Part shown: piece after piece, positions 9,251 through 18,844 of the stretch
Layout of the letters: each line of letters begins with the position of its first letter
How positions within the stretch are numbered: the first letter of the stretch is position 1
From: Phytomonas francai
Lineage: Eukaryota; Euglenozoa; Kinetoplastea; Trypanosomatida; Trypanosomatidae
Direction: 5' to 3'
Length of the DNA: 30,886 nt
Assembly: GCA_001766655.1 (NCBI GenBank)
Contig: MJCC01000021.1
Coordinates: 69,667-100,552 of the forward strand
The notes under the pieces: model-generated
The model's database searches: none
Seen by the model: only the letters and a program-made list of their open reading frames with translations
What the model was told of the DNA's origin: nothing
Position numbers and translations under genes: made by a program

Positions 9251-9289
9251 TTGCTTTCCCTTTCTTTCTCCTCTTGAAAAAAATTGCAG
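9251..9289 (+). promoter_or_regulatory. Orphan polypyrimidine tract plus AG (acceptor-like)
   Basis: A clean pyrimidine tract (about 9251-9275) is followed by a short A-run and TTGCAG, with AG at 9288-9289. It immediately precedes the start of a GC-elevated island. It looks exactly like the acceptors of the real genes, yet no convincing long ORF follows. It may serve a decayed gene or a non-coding RNA, or it may be an alternative acceptor for the poly(A) polymerase mRNA. Confidence 0.4.
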
Positions 9290-9460
9290 CGTGGCATCAG
9301 GCGCAGCTACACCCCGCAAAGATATTCGGAAGAAAGCCTCTCTCCCTAGTCGGACGGTGAGGCCGAGGGGGCACGCGGTGCAGGTTGGAGAGGGACGGAA
9401 CGCCCCTAACCCTGTAGGTGGGAGCAAGAATAATGGTCGATCCCACAAACTGTAGAACCC

Positions 9461-9930
9461 ATGGGGTCTAAGAGGCCGGATGTATTAGGAGAGGGGTGGA
9501 GAGACTGCACATGCATATACAAAAGGAAAAGGAGTAGTCCGAGTGATGGGTTGTAAGGGTTTTTTTTTCCAATTTTCTCCTGGCGACTGTGTTAACCCCG
9601 GGTCCTTTACGACGCTCCTAGCGGGTTGCGCAAATATGGGCGCTGCTGAGTTGATGGGTACTGAGCAGCGCTGACGGCTAGCATCCAGAATCCATTCGGG
9701 ATTTTCGTCCTCAAAGCGCGAGAGGAATGGGAGTGTTGGCGTTCCGTCTTGAACCAGCTATGGACGCGGTATTTGATACAACTTAAAAGGGTATGATTTT
9801 GGACTCGCATATTTCAAAACACACATGGTAGATTCAAAATCAATATCGCCATTTCGGTTTCTCAAGGTCCAAGATAGATTTTTTGCGATGGCTATTACCC
9901 TTCTAATTGGCGATTGTTTGCCTCTTTTTT
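9461..9930 (+). pseudogene. Possible decayed coding sequence or short-ORF locus
   Basis: This is tentative. In a single frame (codons starting at 9461, 9464 and so on) there is a 31-codon ATG-initiated ORF (9461-9556). After stops, a protein-like stretch follows from about 9596 to 9880, containing segments such as NPFGIFVLKAREEW and LNQLWTRYLIQLKR. It is broken by three TGA codons (9644, 9662, 9794) and a TAG near 9881. GC content is closer to genes than to the spacer. I recognise no family. The three TGA codons would read as Trp in a mitochondrial code, but the surrounding nuclear context and the TAG argue for a relic or chance. A non-coding RNA with elevated GC is an equal alternative. Confidence 0.25.
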
Positions 9931-10233
9931 TTTTTTTTAAATGAACCCACATAACGCTTCCATTTTCCTCCTTTTTGGTAGAAGGGCGTACCTCTTTTAT
10001 TTTCAAAGAAACAGGGTTTCAGGTGCCATAAAAGTAAAGGGTGAAAATAGTAATACGAAGTAGCTTAAAGGTTTGTTAAGAAGAAGTATAACAAAAACGG
10101 GTACATACCTAACCACATATAGAAAATACACTGTATTCATTTACTTGTATTTTGACAGTAGACTTTTTTGATTTAATCAGCTGCGTAGACCGATTGCAAG
10201 AGAAGGCAGGTCATTTGATTCTCTCAAAGAAGC

Positions 10234-10282
10234 CATTTTATTTATTTCTTCTGTGTTGTCGTTCACGATATCCCTCGTCTAG
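10234..10282 (+). promoter_or_regulatory. Pyrimidine-rich tract and trans-splice acceptor for the poly(A) polymerase gene
   Basis: A T/C-rich stretch ends in TCCCTCGTCTAG with AG at 10281-10282, only 8 bases before the ATG at 10291. If this AG is used the 5' UTR is very short. An upstream AG is possible because no in-frame ATG precedes 10291. Confidence 0.45.
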
Positions 10283-10290
10283 TACATCGA

Positions 10291-12704
10291 ATGAGGCGCA
10301 AAGGTGGTCGTTGCGTGGTGAGTTCCACCAAGGAGCTGATTGTTTTAGATGCAGAGACTTCTAGCCCTTTGCTTCATGAGGAGGTGTCCGTGAATGACGA
10401 GATGATTCCTTCCGTGGTGTCCTCTTCGTCTTCGTTATCGTCGTCCTCCTCGTCATCGCGGTCCCTTTCTTCCAAGCGAGCGTCCGGAAAAGGGAAGGCT
10501 ACACCGTCGGTACCGCCGTCGTCGTTGGATATTTTTTCGCGCTTTCAGAGCCACAGCTACGATTTCGAGGCGAAATGGCTTCTCTTGGAGGACGACCTCC
10601 CGCTGGATGCCGGAAAGCCATCGATCAGCGGGGAACTCTTAGACAAGTTGAAGTTGAATCAGCGCAAGATAGATATCACCCGGAATGTCCGGGCGGAGGA
10701 GTTAAATAAGAAGGAAAGCGTGGTGTCGTTAGCGAGTGGAGAAGAGCATCTCAGCGATGGCGAGTACCTCCCGGAAACGCACGCGGTTTCACAAGAGCGC
10801 CAGCAACGTGGCGGCGGCGGCGGCGGCGCCAAGGAGCCTTCTGGGAAGGTTCATCTCCCCAGTAATGAGTTCAACTCCACACAGGACGATCCCGTGAACG
10901 TGGAGAGCGGGATTCAGGGTGATTATTTAGACTTTTCGACATCCTCGACGCGGAAGGGCGCGGGAGGGATCGGGACGGTGGCCGGGCTCACGATAGACCA
11001 GATTCAGGCGTCGGTGTTGATTTACCCACCGGGGGATAGCCATCCGAATCATCCTCGTAGGGATACGAATGTGAATGCGAATAATTCGGTTCCTCACGAC
11101 GGCCACGGGGCTTCGCGCGGGTTTGCCGATCGCGGCGTCGAGAATGCCGCGGGGCAGGACTCGAGCGGTGCGCGGCCGCCATCGCCGCCTTCGCGTTTGA
11201 TGGTCCCGATCTGGAGCGTATCACGAATGGAGAAGGAAGGCGGCTACTGCGCCGAGAGCCCGCTCGTCGCGCTCCATCAGGAGATAACGGACCTGGTCGA
11301 TTATTTACGCCCGACCCAGGCCGAGGTTTCGATTCGCCGGTTTATCGAGATGGAGATCTCCAAAATCGCGCGGCGGCTGTGGCCGAACTCGGAGCCCATT
11401 GTTTACGGCAGCCTCTACACACAACTCATGCTTCCTCTTTCGGATGTGGATATTACGATCACGAATGTCCCAATTTCCCCGGAGGAGGCGTTGAAGATGC
11501 TCGCGCAGGAGATCAGCCAGGCCGGGCTGTGCGATGCGGCCTACCCGCAGCTCATCTTAAAGACCAAAGTCCCTCTGGTGAAGTTCCAGCACAGGGGGTC
11601 GCTGGTGGATGTCGATATCAGCATCAACGCCGGGGATGGGAAGAGCAATTCGGACATCGTGTACGCCCTGCTCGAGCGCTTCCCGGAGGCGCGGCCGTTG
11701 ATTATCGTGATCAAGTACTTTCTCCAGCAGCGGGACATGGCGGAGCCCTACCGCGGCGGCCTCGGCTCCTACGCGACGACGCTGCTGGTGATCGCTTTCC
11801 TGCAATCGCACCCGATCTACACCGTGCGGCCGGCCGAGCGCGCCGTGAGCGGCCTCGGCCGCCTCCTCGTCGACTTCTTCCGCTTCTACGGGGTGTACTG
11901 GGACTACCACGGCTGCGGGGTCTCCGTGGAGCCCGGCCGGCTCTTCTTCCCGCGCGCCGGGGAGGCCGCCAGGGCGGGGGCCTCGCCGACCTCGCCCGCC
12001 GTCGGCCCCCCGCAGGTCTGGGTCGAGGACCCCGGCAACCCGTCCAACAACGCCGTGAGCTCGCTTCGGCTTTTCCACGTCGTCGCCTCGCTCTTCACCC
12101 ACGCGTACGCGGCGCTGACGGGGGAGCTCGCGGGGCCCTCGGCGCGCTCGCCCGCGGCCCCCGCCCTCGCCGCGCGGCCGACCCTCCTCTCGCGAGTCCT
12201 GCACGTCGACGGGGCCGGGGCCGCGCGGCGGGNNNNNNNNNNNNNNNNNNNNNNNNNNNNNNNNNNNNNNNNNNNNNNNNNNNNNNNNNNNNNNNNNNNN
12301 NNNNNNNNNNNNCGGCGGCGATGCGCGAGGCCCGCGCGTACCGCCGCGCCGAGGACGCCGCGATGCTCGGCGGGGAAAGGCCCCCCCTCGGCGGGGGAAG
12401 GCCCCCGTTGCCCACCCGCGCCGAGCACCGCGGCCTCGCGAGGCTGCTCGCCGCCGCCAGGCTCCGCGCCGGTGAGGAAAGGGAGGAGGGCCGGCCCGAG
12501 AAGCGCGGCCGCGGCGAGGATGGCGGGGGGGGGCCGCGCGAGCCCCGCGCGATCAGGGGGGGCCCCCGGGGCTACGCGGAGGGGCGGCTCACGCTGGGAG
12601 GGCACCACCACGGGAGGGTTCTGAATCGGTTCTCTCCTTCCCCCCTCCCAACAACAAAAACAAATACTGAGGGAAGGGGCGAAAGCGACGAAGGAGGTGG
12701 ATGA
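10291..12704 (+). CDS. Non-canonical poly(A) polymerase, TRF4/PAPD5-like (contains assembly gap)
   Basis: This is a nucleotidyltransferase expected to add short A-tails to aberrant nuclear RNAs for exosome decay, as in the TRAMP complex. An N-terminal region of about 320 residues is Ser-rich and low-complexity. The catalytic core follows: YGS (372-374) and SDVDI with Asp385/Asp387 as two metal ligands, Asp442 in VDVDIS as the third, GGLGSYATTLL (from about 489) in the nucleotide-recognition region, and a PAP-associated domain (LLVDFFRFYG, then EDPGNPSNNAVSS). The order matches TRF4 rather than RNA-editing TUTases. 80 N (12233-12312) interrupt the C-terminus. After the gap, the frame that looks coding (Glu/Arg-rich, ending TGA at 12702-12704) is not the one the gap length would preserve, so the N count is not the true length. 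Continuing in the pre-gap frame would stop at 12624 in unlikely sequence. The start is the ATG right after an acceptor. Confidence 0.85.
12233..12312. other. Assembly gap (80 N)
   Basis: Eighty undetermined bases lie in very GC-rich sequence inside the poly(A) polymerase gene. Flanking coding frames disagree (codon phase 1 before, phase 0 after), so the gap size is an estimate and not a multiple that restores the frame. Confidence 0.98.
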
Positions 12705-13060
12705 GAGGGCGGTTCAGGAATAAACCCCCCAATAAGCTAACCAATAACCTCAAAGAGGAGCTACATATCTATATTTAACAGGAAACATTGCCATCGATCT
12801 TGGGAAGGCTCGTCGTCGGTTTAATGCTTCAAAGGATGTGTAAGAAATAAGGACTGCGCAGGATAAATGTAAAATTTAATCATCAATGGAATTATCATTT
12901 AAAAAGGTGAGGATGCGTGTACAAGGTGGGTGCGGGCATGCGACGTCGAAAGCGACACAACCGAATATGCTTTTGCATTTTAATATATCGATATCTATCT
13001 AACATCTTTCTTTTCTTGACTCGTATGAATTCCCGTATCTCATTCATTGACTTTTGAGGA

Positions 13061-13097
13061 TATTTTTCCTCATTGCTATTACTATTATTTCACAAAG
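13061..13097 (+). promoter_or_regulatory. Weak trans-splice acceptor candidate for centrin
   Basis: A T-rich, purine-interrupted tract precedes CACAAAG with AG at 13096-13097, 117 bases upstream of the centrin ATG. It is weaker than the acceptors of neighbouring genes. A second pyrimidine tract after the TA repeat (about 13196-13212) lacks an AG before the ATG. Confidence 0.35.
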
Positions 13098-13123
13098 GAG
13101 CACACCCACTACTAGTTGGTATC

Positions 13124-13186
13124 TATATATATATATATACATATACAAATATATAAATATAAATATAAATATATATATATATATAA
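13124..13186 (+). repeat. TA-rich microsatellite in the centrin 5' leader
   Basis: Two (TA)n runs flank an imperfect ATAAAT-like section, 63 bases in total, ending 29 bases before the centrin ATG. If the acceptor at 13097 is used, the repeat is transcribed in the mRNA leader. Confidence 0.85.
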
Positions 13187-13214
13187 GGGGAGTTATCCCT
13201 TCTTAACCTCTTTG

Positions 13215-13796
13215 ATGCATTCTGGGAGTGCTTCTAGCAGGGCCAACGCGGCTGGGGCTAAGGACCCTTCCACCCCCGTGGACTCACCCGACGTCGTCCT
13301 CACTGCGGACCAGCAGGAGGAGATCCGCGAGGCCTTCGACCTCTTCGACACCGACGCGAGCGGGACCATCGACGCAAAGGAGCTCAAAATCGCCATGCGC
13401 GCCCTTGGCTTCGAGCCGCGGAAGGAGGAGCTCCAGCAGTTCCTTTCCGATTTCAGCCTGCACGCGAATCGCCCCTCCCTATCCGGGCGGCCCGCCGAGG
13501 ATGGGGAGGAGCTCAACCTAGAGGTCATCACCTACCCACAGTTTGTGCATATTATGTCGAAGAAGATGACAGAGCGGGACCCACGGGAGGAGATGATCAA
13601 GGCCTTTCGCATGTTCGACGACGACGAGACCGGCAAAATCACGTTTAAGAACCTTAAGCGGGTCGCGATGGAGCTCGGGGAGAACATGACCGACGCGGAG
13701 CTCCAGGAGATGATCGACGAGGCCGACCGTAATGGCGACGGCGAGGTCGACGAGGATGAGTTCCTCCGGCTAATGAAGAAGACCTCGCTCTATTAG
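13215..13796 (+). CDS. Centrin (EF-hand protein of the basal body)
   Basis: This 193-residue calcium-binding protein belongs to the centrin-1/2 type, which localises to basal bodies/centrosomes and takes part in their duplication. The order is a short Ala/Ser/Pro-rich N-terminal tail (1-30), EF1 with an intact loop [12 protein letters not shown] (45-56), a degenerate EF2 region (about 76-113), EF3 loop [12 protein letters not shown] (135-146) with Asn at position 12 as in canonical centrins, EF4 loop [12 protein letters not shown] (171-182), and the hallmark KKTSLY C-terminus. EF2 has lost its calcium loop and carries a Pro/Gly/Arg-rich insertion of roughly 15 residues. The start is the first ATG in the frame. 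The frame stays open upstream through the TA repeat, but no ATG lies there and that extension is Tyr/Ile repeat noise. Kinetoplastids have several centrins; I cannot assign the number. Confidence 0.93.
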   Translation: MHSGSASSRANAAGAKDPSTPVDSPDVVLTADQQEEIREAFDLFDTDASGTIDAKELKIAMRALGFEPRKEELQQFLSDFSLHANRPSLSGRPAEDGEELNLEVITYPQFVHIMSKKMTERDPREEMIKAFRMFDDDETGKITFKNLKRVAMELGENMTDAELQEMIDEADRNGDGEVDEDEFLRLMKKTSLY

Positions 13797-14170
13797 CGAA
13801 AAGAAAAGGAAATAAGCAAAGCGCAAATAAATACGCATAAAGAGTCGGGAGTAAAAAGAGAACTTTGCGGGGATAACAATGGTTGAGTTTTTAATTTTGC
13901 TATGTATATATTAGACAGGCACTCCATCGCCCATGCGTCCAAGAGCAAAAACAGGAGGAAAGGGTCATTCACTCATTAGATATGAGAATGGAATATGGAT
14001 AGCAATCATAACAGCAGCATCATTTTTAAAATAGATTTCTTTCTCATCTTTCTATTCTTGTCGTTTGAACCCCCCCCCCTACCCCTACTAGTAGAGCAGG
14101 AAAAGGGTACGATTAAATAATTCGAATTCATTTTTTAAACACCCACAACACTAATTACAAGACCAGTAAT

Positions 14171-14185
14171 TTTTTTCCCCCTCAG
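14171..14185 (+). promoter_or_regulatory. Polypyrimidine tract and trans-splice acceptor for the karyopherin gene
   Basis: An uninterrupted T6C5 tract followed by TCAG, with AG at 14184-14185, lies 257 bases upstream of the ATG at 14443. There is no other ATG between the acceptor and this start. Confidence 0.55.
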
Positions 14186-14390
14186 ATCCAGGCCTAGCAA
14201 ACAACCCCAAAGGGCCGTGCCGTGGATCGTTTTCTCTCCTATTCGACAGCGTGCGAGCTGTGCCACCCTCCACCGATTCCTCCCCCACTTCCCTGCGCAG
14301 GGCCCCCCATCCCCGCCTTCGCCGCGTGTGACAATCCTGCGAAAGAAGAACCCGATAGGGAGCAGAGGAGACGGGAAATACAGGAAAGGT

Positions 14391-14410
14391 AGGGTAGGGT
14401 AGGGTAGGGT
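14391..14410 (+). repeat. (AGGGT)4 tandem repeat with G-quadruplex potential
   Basis: Four perfect AGGGT units, preceded by a partial unit, end 32 bases before the karyopherin ATG. The sense strand carries four GGG tracts separated by TA, the minimal pattern for an intramolecular G-quadruplex in DNA or mRNA. It is a pentamer, not the TTAGGG telomere hexamer. Confidence 0.9.
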
Positions 14411-14442
14411 AAGAAACGAACAGGAAAGGGGAGCAGGAGGGG

Positions 14443-17160
14443 ATGCGCTGCAACAAGGGGCTGGGCGGGGCCCCCGCGGCCGCGCTTTCGGCCGAGCAGC
14501 TCACGGGGCTCTTGGACGGCGTCCTGCACGCCACGACGAACGACGGGCGGCGGGAGGCCGAGGCCGCGGTGGTGGGCGCGCTCGCGGCGCCCGGGAACCT
14601 CGCGAACCTCGCCTGCCTCCTCTGCGGGGAGGGCGGCCCGGACGGGACGTCGGGCCCCTCGGCGGGGGTTCGCCAGCTCGCGGCGGTGCTTCTGCGGAAA
14701 AGGGTCTTCTCGCTCTGGGGGTCCCTTGACGGGCCCGCGCGGGCGGGGCTGCGGGCGCGCTTGCTCCACCGGCTCGGCGAGGAGCCCGTGCGGGTCGTGC
14801 GGCTCGCTCTCGCCCACCTCATCAGCCGGCTCGCGCGCGCGGACGACGGCGAGGGCGATGGCTGGGTGGAGCTCCCGCACGCGATCGCCGCCGCTGCCGC
14901 CGACGCCGCGCGGCCGGAGATGCGTGAGCTTGCGATGGTGCTCGTGGAAAGCCTCGCGGAGTTCTTTTCGGAGCCGGAGGGGCCCGCCGAGAGCCTTGCG
15001 GGCGCCGTCCTGCGCGGCCTCGACGACGTCGAGGTCGGCGTCCTGCGCGCGGCGGTGCGGGCTGCTGGGGCGCTGCTGCCTTCGCTCGCGGGGGACCGCG
15101 GCGGGCTCACGCAGGAGCTTCTCAGGCGGGCGCTCGGGCTCCTCCACGTGCACGCGCGGGATCCTGCGCGGGACTCGCTCTGCCGCGCCCTCCTCGAGCT
15201 CCTCAGCGGCCTCGCAGGGCAGCTTTCGCCGCGGAAAAACGCGGGGCCGCTTGTCGAGCTCAGCCGTGGGCTTCTCGCCGGGATGGCGGACCCGTCGGCG
15301 ACGGCCTGCGTGCGCGAGGGCTGTGGGCTCGCCCTCGAGGAGCTCGCCGCACGGCGGCCGAAGTTTATCGTCTCCCAGAACCTCCTTCAGCCCCTTGTCG
15401 ACGCGTGTGTTCGGATGATGGCCGAGGACGCCACAATTGCGCTGCCGGAGAACAATCTCGACGAAAGCAACACTAACGAGGATGACCATGAGCAGCCCAA
15501 CAACAACAGCGACGACGACGACGACGGGGACGATGACGAGTTGGAGAAGCCCCGCTCCCCATGCATGGTGGGCGGCTATTTGCTCAGCAGTTTGGCTGGT
15601 AAAATACCGTCGAAACCTTTCACCGCTGCGCTTCTTCCCTTTATCTCCGCGATTTCCGATTCTACTACTACTACTACTACTACTACTAATACTAATAAGA
15701 ACCTGAATGCTCGACAGACGCATCCGTTCGAGCGAAAGGCTTGCGCGTTGGCGATGGCGGCGTTGGCGGAGGGGAGTCCGGCTTTTCTCCGCCGGCGGGT
15801 CGGCACCGTGCTGGACCTCACCTGCCGATTTCTCGCCGACGAGGACGCCACCCCGCGCGAGGCCGCCGCCTTTTCCCTCCGATACTTCGCGGAGCACCTT
15901 CAGCCCGAGATTTTAACCCATCACTCGCTCTTAATTCCCATTTTGCAGGATCTGCTCGCGACGGAGAGCGGGGACCTGGTGCGTCGTCGTCTCGCCGAGG
16001 CCTTGGACAGCCTCTGTGAGAACCTGGCCGAGGAACTCGAGCCCTACGTCGGGGGGCTCATGCCGGTGATTGTTGGGGCTCTTCTCCAGAACAACCATCC
16101 GAATGGCGGAGGGGTCTCTTTGGAAACGCAAAAGGCGCTTTGTGGGGTGATTTCCTCCATCGCGGCGACGCGGTGCCCAGCATTCTTGCCCTTTGCAGGG
16201 TCGCTTTTGGAGCTTTTCCAGCAACCCCTCGCGCAGACGGCGCCGGAGACCCTCGCACTGAGGGCCCAGGCCACGGAAACGGCAGGCATCGTCGGCGCCG
16301 CGATGGGGAGGGCGGCCTTTGCGCCTTACGTTGAGCTCTTTATACCGCGGATTCGAGAGAACCTCTCGTTGGGCAGCGCTGTCCTGCGCGAGCATAGCTT
16401 TGGGTTTCTGAGCAACCTCTGCGAGATCCTCCGGGACGATTTTCTGCCCTACCTCGACGACGCCCTCGCGGCGGCTCTGCACACGATCGAGGAGGACACC
16501 GCGACCTACACCAATCGCCATCCCCTGGCGAAGGCGGCGGTGCCGTTGGTGCTCGAGGACGATTTCGCGAGCGGTGCGAGCCCCGCGAAGCCGAAGCCTG
16601 ACCCTGCCCATCCTTTTCCAGGCCCCGAGGACGACGAGGACGAGGACGACACCGCGGAGGAGATCCACATGCGGGTGCGCACCGCCGACGTCGAGGAGAA
16701 GTCCTCCGCGCTCTACAGCATCGGCGTCTTCGCGGAGGTTCTGAGGGGTGCGTTTGGTTTACCGCGCGTCGAGCGCTGCTGGGAGGCGATCTCGTCGCTG
16801 GAGGGGCATTTCTACCCGAATATTCGCAGCAATGCGATGATTGCCTGTGCGAAGCTGCTGAAGGCGGCGCACGGCGGGGCCGAGGTGGTGCCCTCGCAGA
16901 CCGAGGATACCCTCTCCCAGCCGACGCGGGATCTGCTCGACGACTTTGTCCACCACACCGTCCTGCGGACGATGCACGAGGAGACCGACAAGGACGTCTT
17001 CATCGCCGCGTGCGAGGCGATGGAGGGGATTTTGAAGTTTTTCGGCCCGCAGTGCTTTCCTTTTGGGCCGGACGCACTCGTGCGGGAGTGCGTGGAGGCG
17101 CTCCGTCAGCGGAAGGCCTGCCTGCTCAACAACGACGACGTCGATTCGGTGGATAGCGAG

Positions 17161-17192
<32 letters not shown>

Positions 17193-18111
17193 GGACCCGC
17201 TTTTTCGCGATGTGGACCTCTCGCCCGCGGGGGCGTCGTCCTGGCGGGAGGTGATCGCCCCAACCGACGTCCTCCGCGGCGTTCGGCTGCCCGAGGACCA
17301 CAGCGAGGCGCTCGACGCGATCGTCGACGTCCTGGAGGCCCTCGCGCGGGCCTACGGGGCGGCCTTTTCGCCCTACGCGGCCTACCTCCTCCCGCTCTTG
17401 GCGCTCTACGCGAACCCGCGGACGCGGCCGGCGGAGGACCTCGTGATGGCGTCCGGCACCTTCGCGGTGCTCCTCCTCGCCCTCGGGCCCGCGGCCGCCG
17501 GGGTGTACTTCGAGGCCGCCCTCGGCCTCGCCTTCGACGTCCTCCGGGGCTCCGACGACTCGGCCGCGCGGGGGAATAGCTGCTATCTCCTCCGCGTCCT
17601 CCTCGAGAGCTGCCCGGGCCGTTTTCTCGAGCCGTCCGCGTCGGCGGTGGTGGGGGAGACCTTAAAAGTGCTGTGGGAGGTGGTCTCCGGCGGCGCCGTC
17701 GAGGAGATCCCGCAGGCGGTCGACAACGCCGTGAGCGCGGCCTGCAGCCTCGTGCGCGTGGTCCCCGAGGGCGTCGTCGGGCGCGCGGAGGTCGTCCCGC
17801 ACCTCCTCCCGTGCATTCCGATGCGCCTCGAGAGGGCCGAGAACGCGAACGCGCTCTCGACGCTGGCGTTTTTGCTTTCCGACGACGAGGCCGAGGCGAC
17901 GGCGCGGGCGGCGTGGCTGCCGGGGCTCGTCGGCTGCCTCGCGCGGGTCCTCGCCGCCCGCGGCGTCGAGGCGGGCGAGAAGGCGGCGCTCCTCGAGGGG
18001 GGGGTGCGGCGCTTTATCGCGCGCCAACCGCAGGCGTGGCGGCAGGCGTGCGCGATGGCGGGGCTGAATGGGGAGCAGCAAGAGGCCCTCCGGAGCGCCG
18101 GCGTTCTTTAG
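14443..18111 (+). CDS. Importin-beta family karyopherin, Kap123/importin-4-like
   Basis: This 1,222-residue HEAT-repeat nuclear import receptor is expected to bind Ran-GTP and carry cargo such as ribosomal proteins or histones through nuclear pores. The N-terminal region (about 35-120) has the importin-beta N-terminal signature with VRQLAAVLLRKRV. Repeated amphipathic helix pairs fill the rest, and the MRVRTADVEEKSSALYSIG segment (about 743-761) is a recognisable Kap123/importin-4 motif in the middle of the solenoid. Acidic inserts occur at about 337-368 (Asp-rich), 728-738 and 903-917 (Asp-Gly alternation from a GGCGAC repeat), and a Thr/Asn run at about 407-418 from an ACT repeat. These inserts make it longer than the usual 1,080-1,115 residues. 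It starts at the first ATG after the splice acceptor and ends at TAG. Importin-5 (Kap121) is the main alternative. Confidence 0.88.
15663..15697 (+). repeat. Coding (ACT)n microsatellite in the karyopherin gene
   Basis: A near-perfect ACT trinucleotide run encodes Thr with interspersed Asn. The same triplet expansion appears in the giant gene (27148-27182). Confidence 0.9.
17161..17190 (+). repeat. Coding GGCGAC repeat in the karyopherin gene
   Basis: The repeat encodes an alternating Gly-Asp acidic loop within the HEAT solenoid. Confidence 0.85.
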
Positions 18112-18133
18112 GGGTCGACAAGAGATGGGGGGT

Positions 18134-18151
18134 ATATCTATCTATCTATCG

Positions 18152-18198
<47 letters not shown>
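18134..18198 (+). repeat. Compound (TCTA)n(TC)n(TA)n microsatellite
   Basis: Three dinucleotide/tetranucleotide blocks run into one another just after the karyopherin stop codon, so they should lie in its 3' UTR. Confidence 0.95.
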
Positions 18199-18844
18199 CG
18201 GCATTGTTGGTTATTCTATGATGCACGTTTTGTGTGTATGCTTTTACGGAACGGGTGGATGGAGGGGATCGACCTCCCTATTTCTACAGCGTTAAGCACG
18301 CTCGGCGGTGATTTTATTTGCATAAAAAAATCATAAATATTAAGTATCTAAAAAACTAAATTGTTAAGAGGGGTGTTGCAATTACTATTTCCAGTGGATC
18401 ACGTGACTCAAACCCAAATGCATAAAGGCGATATAGAGGCGGAAAGTGAGGAAATTAGAGAGAAAAATGAGAGAAACTGCTATTTACCACACATTCCACG
18501 GTCCTGTACTTCTTCCCCAATACACTGCTTTTCGTTGCTTTTAGAATGACTATTAATTTTGACATGGTTAGATGAGCTGAATCTCGTATTTTAGGTCGAT
18601 ATATATCTTTATCATTCAGAAAGTGATCTTATATATATAGGTCCTAATACAAAACCATTACATTTTGTCATCTTCACAAACCCTTACATTTTATCAAAGT
18701 AACTGCTCAGAGGTCTGTCATTGAAGGGTGTTCACGAAAGTTTAGGAACGGTAATTCTTTGCATTGTTAGCAACAACCTCCATAATTATTCAAATTAGAA
18801 TGTTTTTTTTCTTTTGTTTAAAGGGGGGTGCCTAGCTGCAGCGG

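Larger units (their letters stand above)
8093..10290. other. 2.2 kb spacer between kinase and poly(A) polymerase genes
   Basis: The longest spacer in the window. The first 200 bases remain GC-rich (kinase 3' UTR). It then turns AT-rich with (TA)n at 8789-8827 and (AC)n at 8917-8933. From about 9288 to 9800 the GC content visibly rises again; that island is described separately. The remainder up to 10290 is AT-rich, with T-runs and the poly(A) polymerase splice acceptor. No complete gene is supportable. Confidence 0.55.
12705..13214. other. Spacer between poly(A) polymerase and centrin genes
   Basis: This 510-base AT-rich spacer contains no supportable ORF. Its right part has a weak pyrimidine tract (about 13061-13090) with AG at 13096-13097, then a TA-rich tract that would sit inside the centrin 5' UTR. 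Confidence 0.55.
13797..14442. other. Spacer between centrin and karyopherin genes
   Basis: This 646-base spacer has an AT-rich first half with a C-run (about 14070-14079) and then a strong splice acceptor at 14171-14185. Downstream of that, about 257 bases form the presumptive 5' UTR of the karyopherin gene, ending in an AGGGT tandem repeat. No separate gene is seen. Confidence 0.6.

Noticed and set aside
9740..9760. tRNA B-box-like sequence on the minus strand (GGTTCAAGACG)
   Set aside because: The end does not match the consensus, and no cloverleaf or A-box could be found around it.
11379..12232. Alternative + strand frame before the gap in the poly(A) polymerase gene
   Set aside because: Only the phase-1 frame shows the nucleotidyltransferase motifs before the gap. 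The phase-0 frame is used only after the gap.
13116..13214. Upstream extension of centrin through the TA repeat
   Set aside because: It begins at a TTG and encodes Ile/Tyr/Lys repeat sequence. Centrin homology starts after the ATG at 13215.
14391..14410. Telomere-like repeat
   Set aside because: The unit is AGGGT, five bases, with only four copies inside a gene-dense region. Kinetoplastid telomeres are TTAGGG.
14239..15897. 552-codon open frame on the minus strand opposite the karyopherin gene
   Set aside because: It is a by-product of GC-rich codons in the + strand gene. The sequence is Arg/Ala/Pro/Glu-rich without motifs, while the opposite strand has clear HEAT/importin features.
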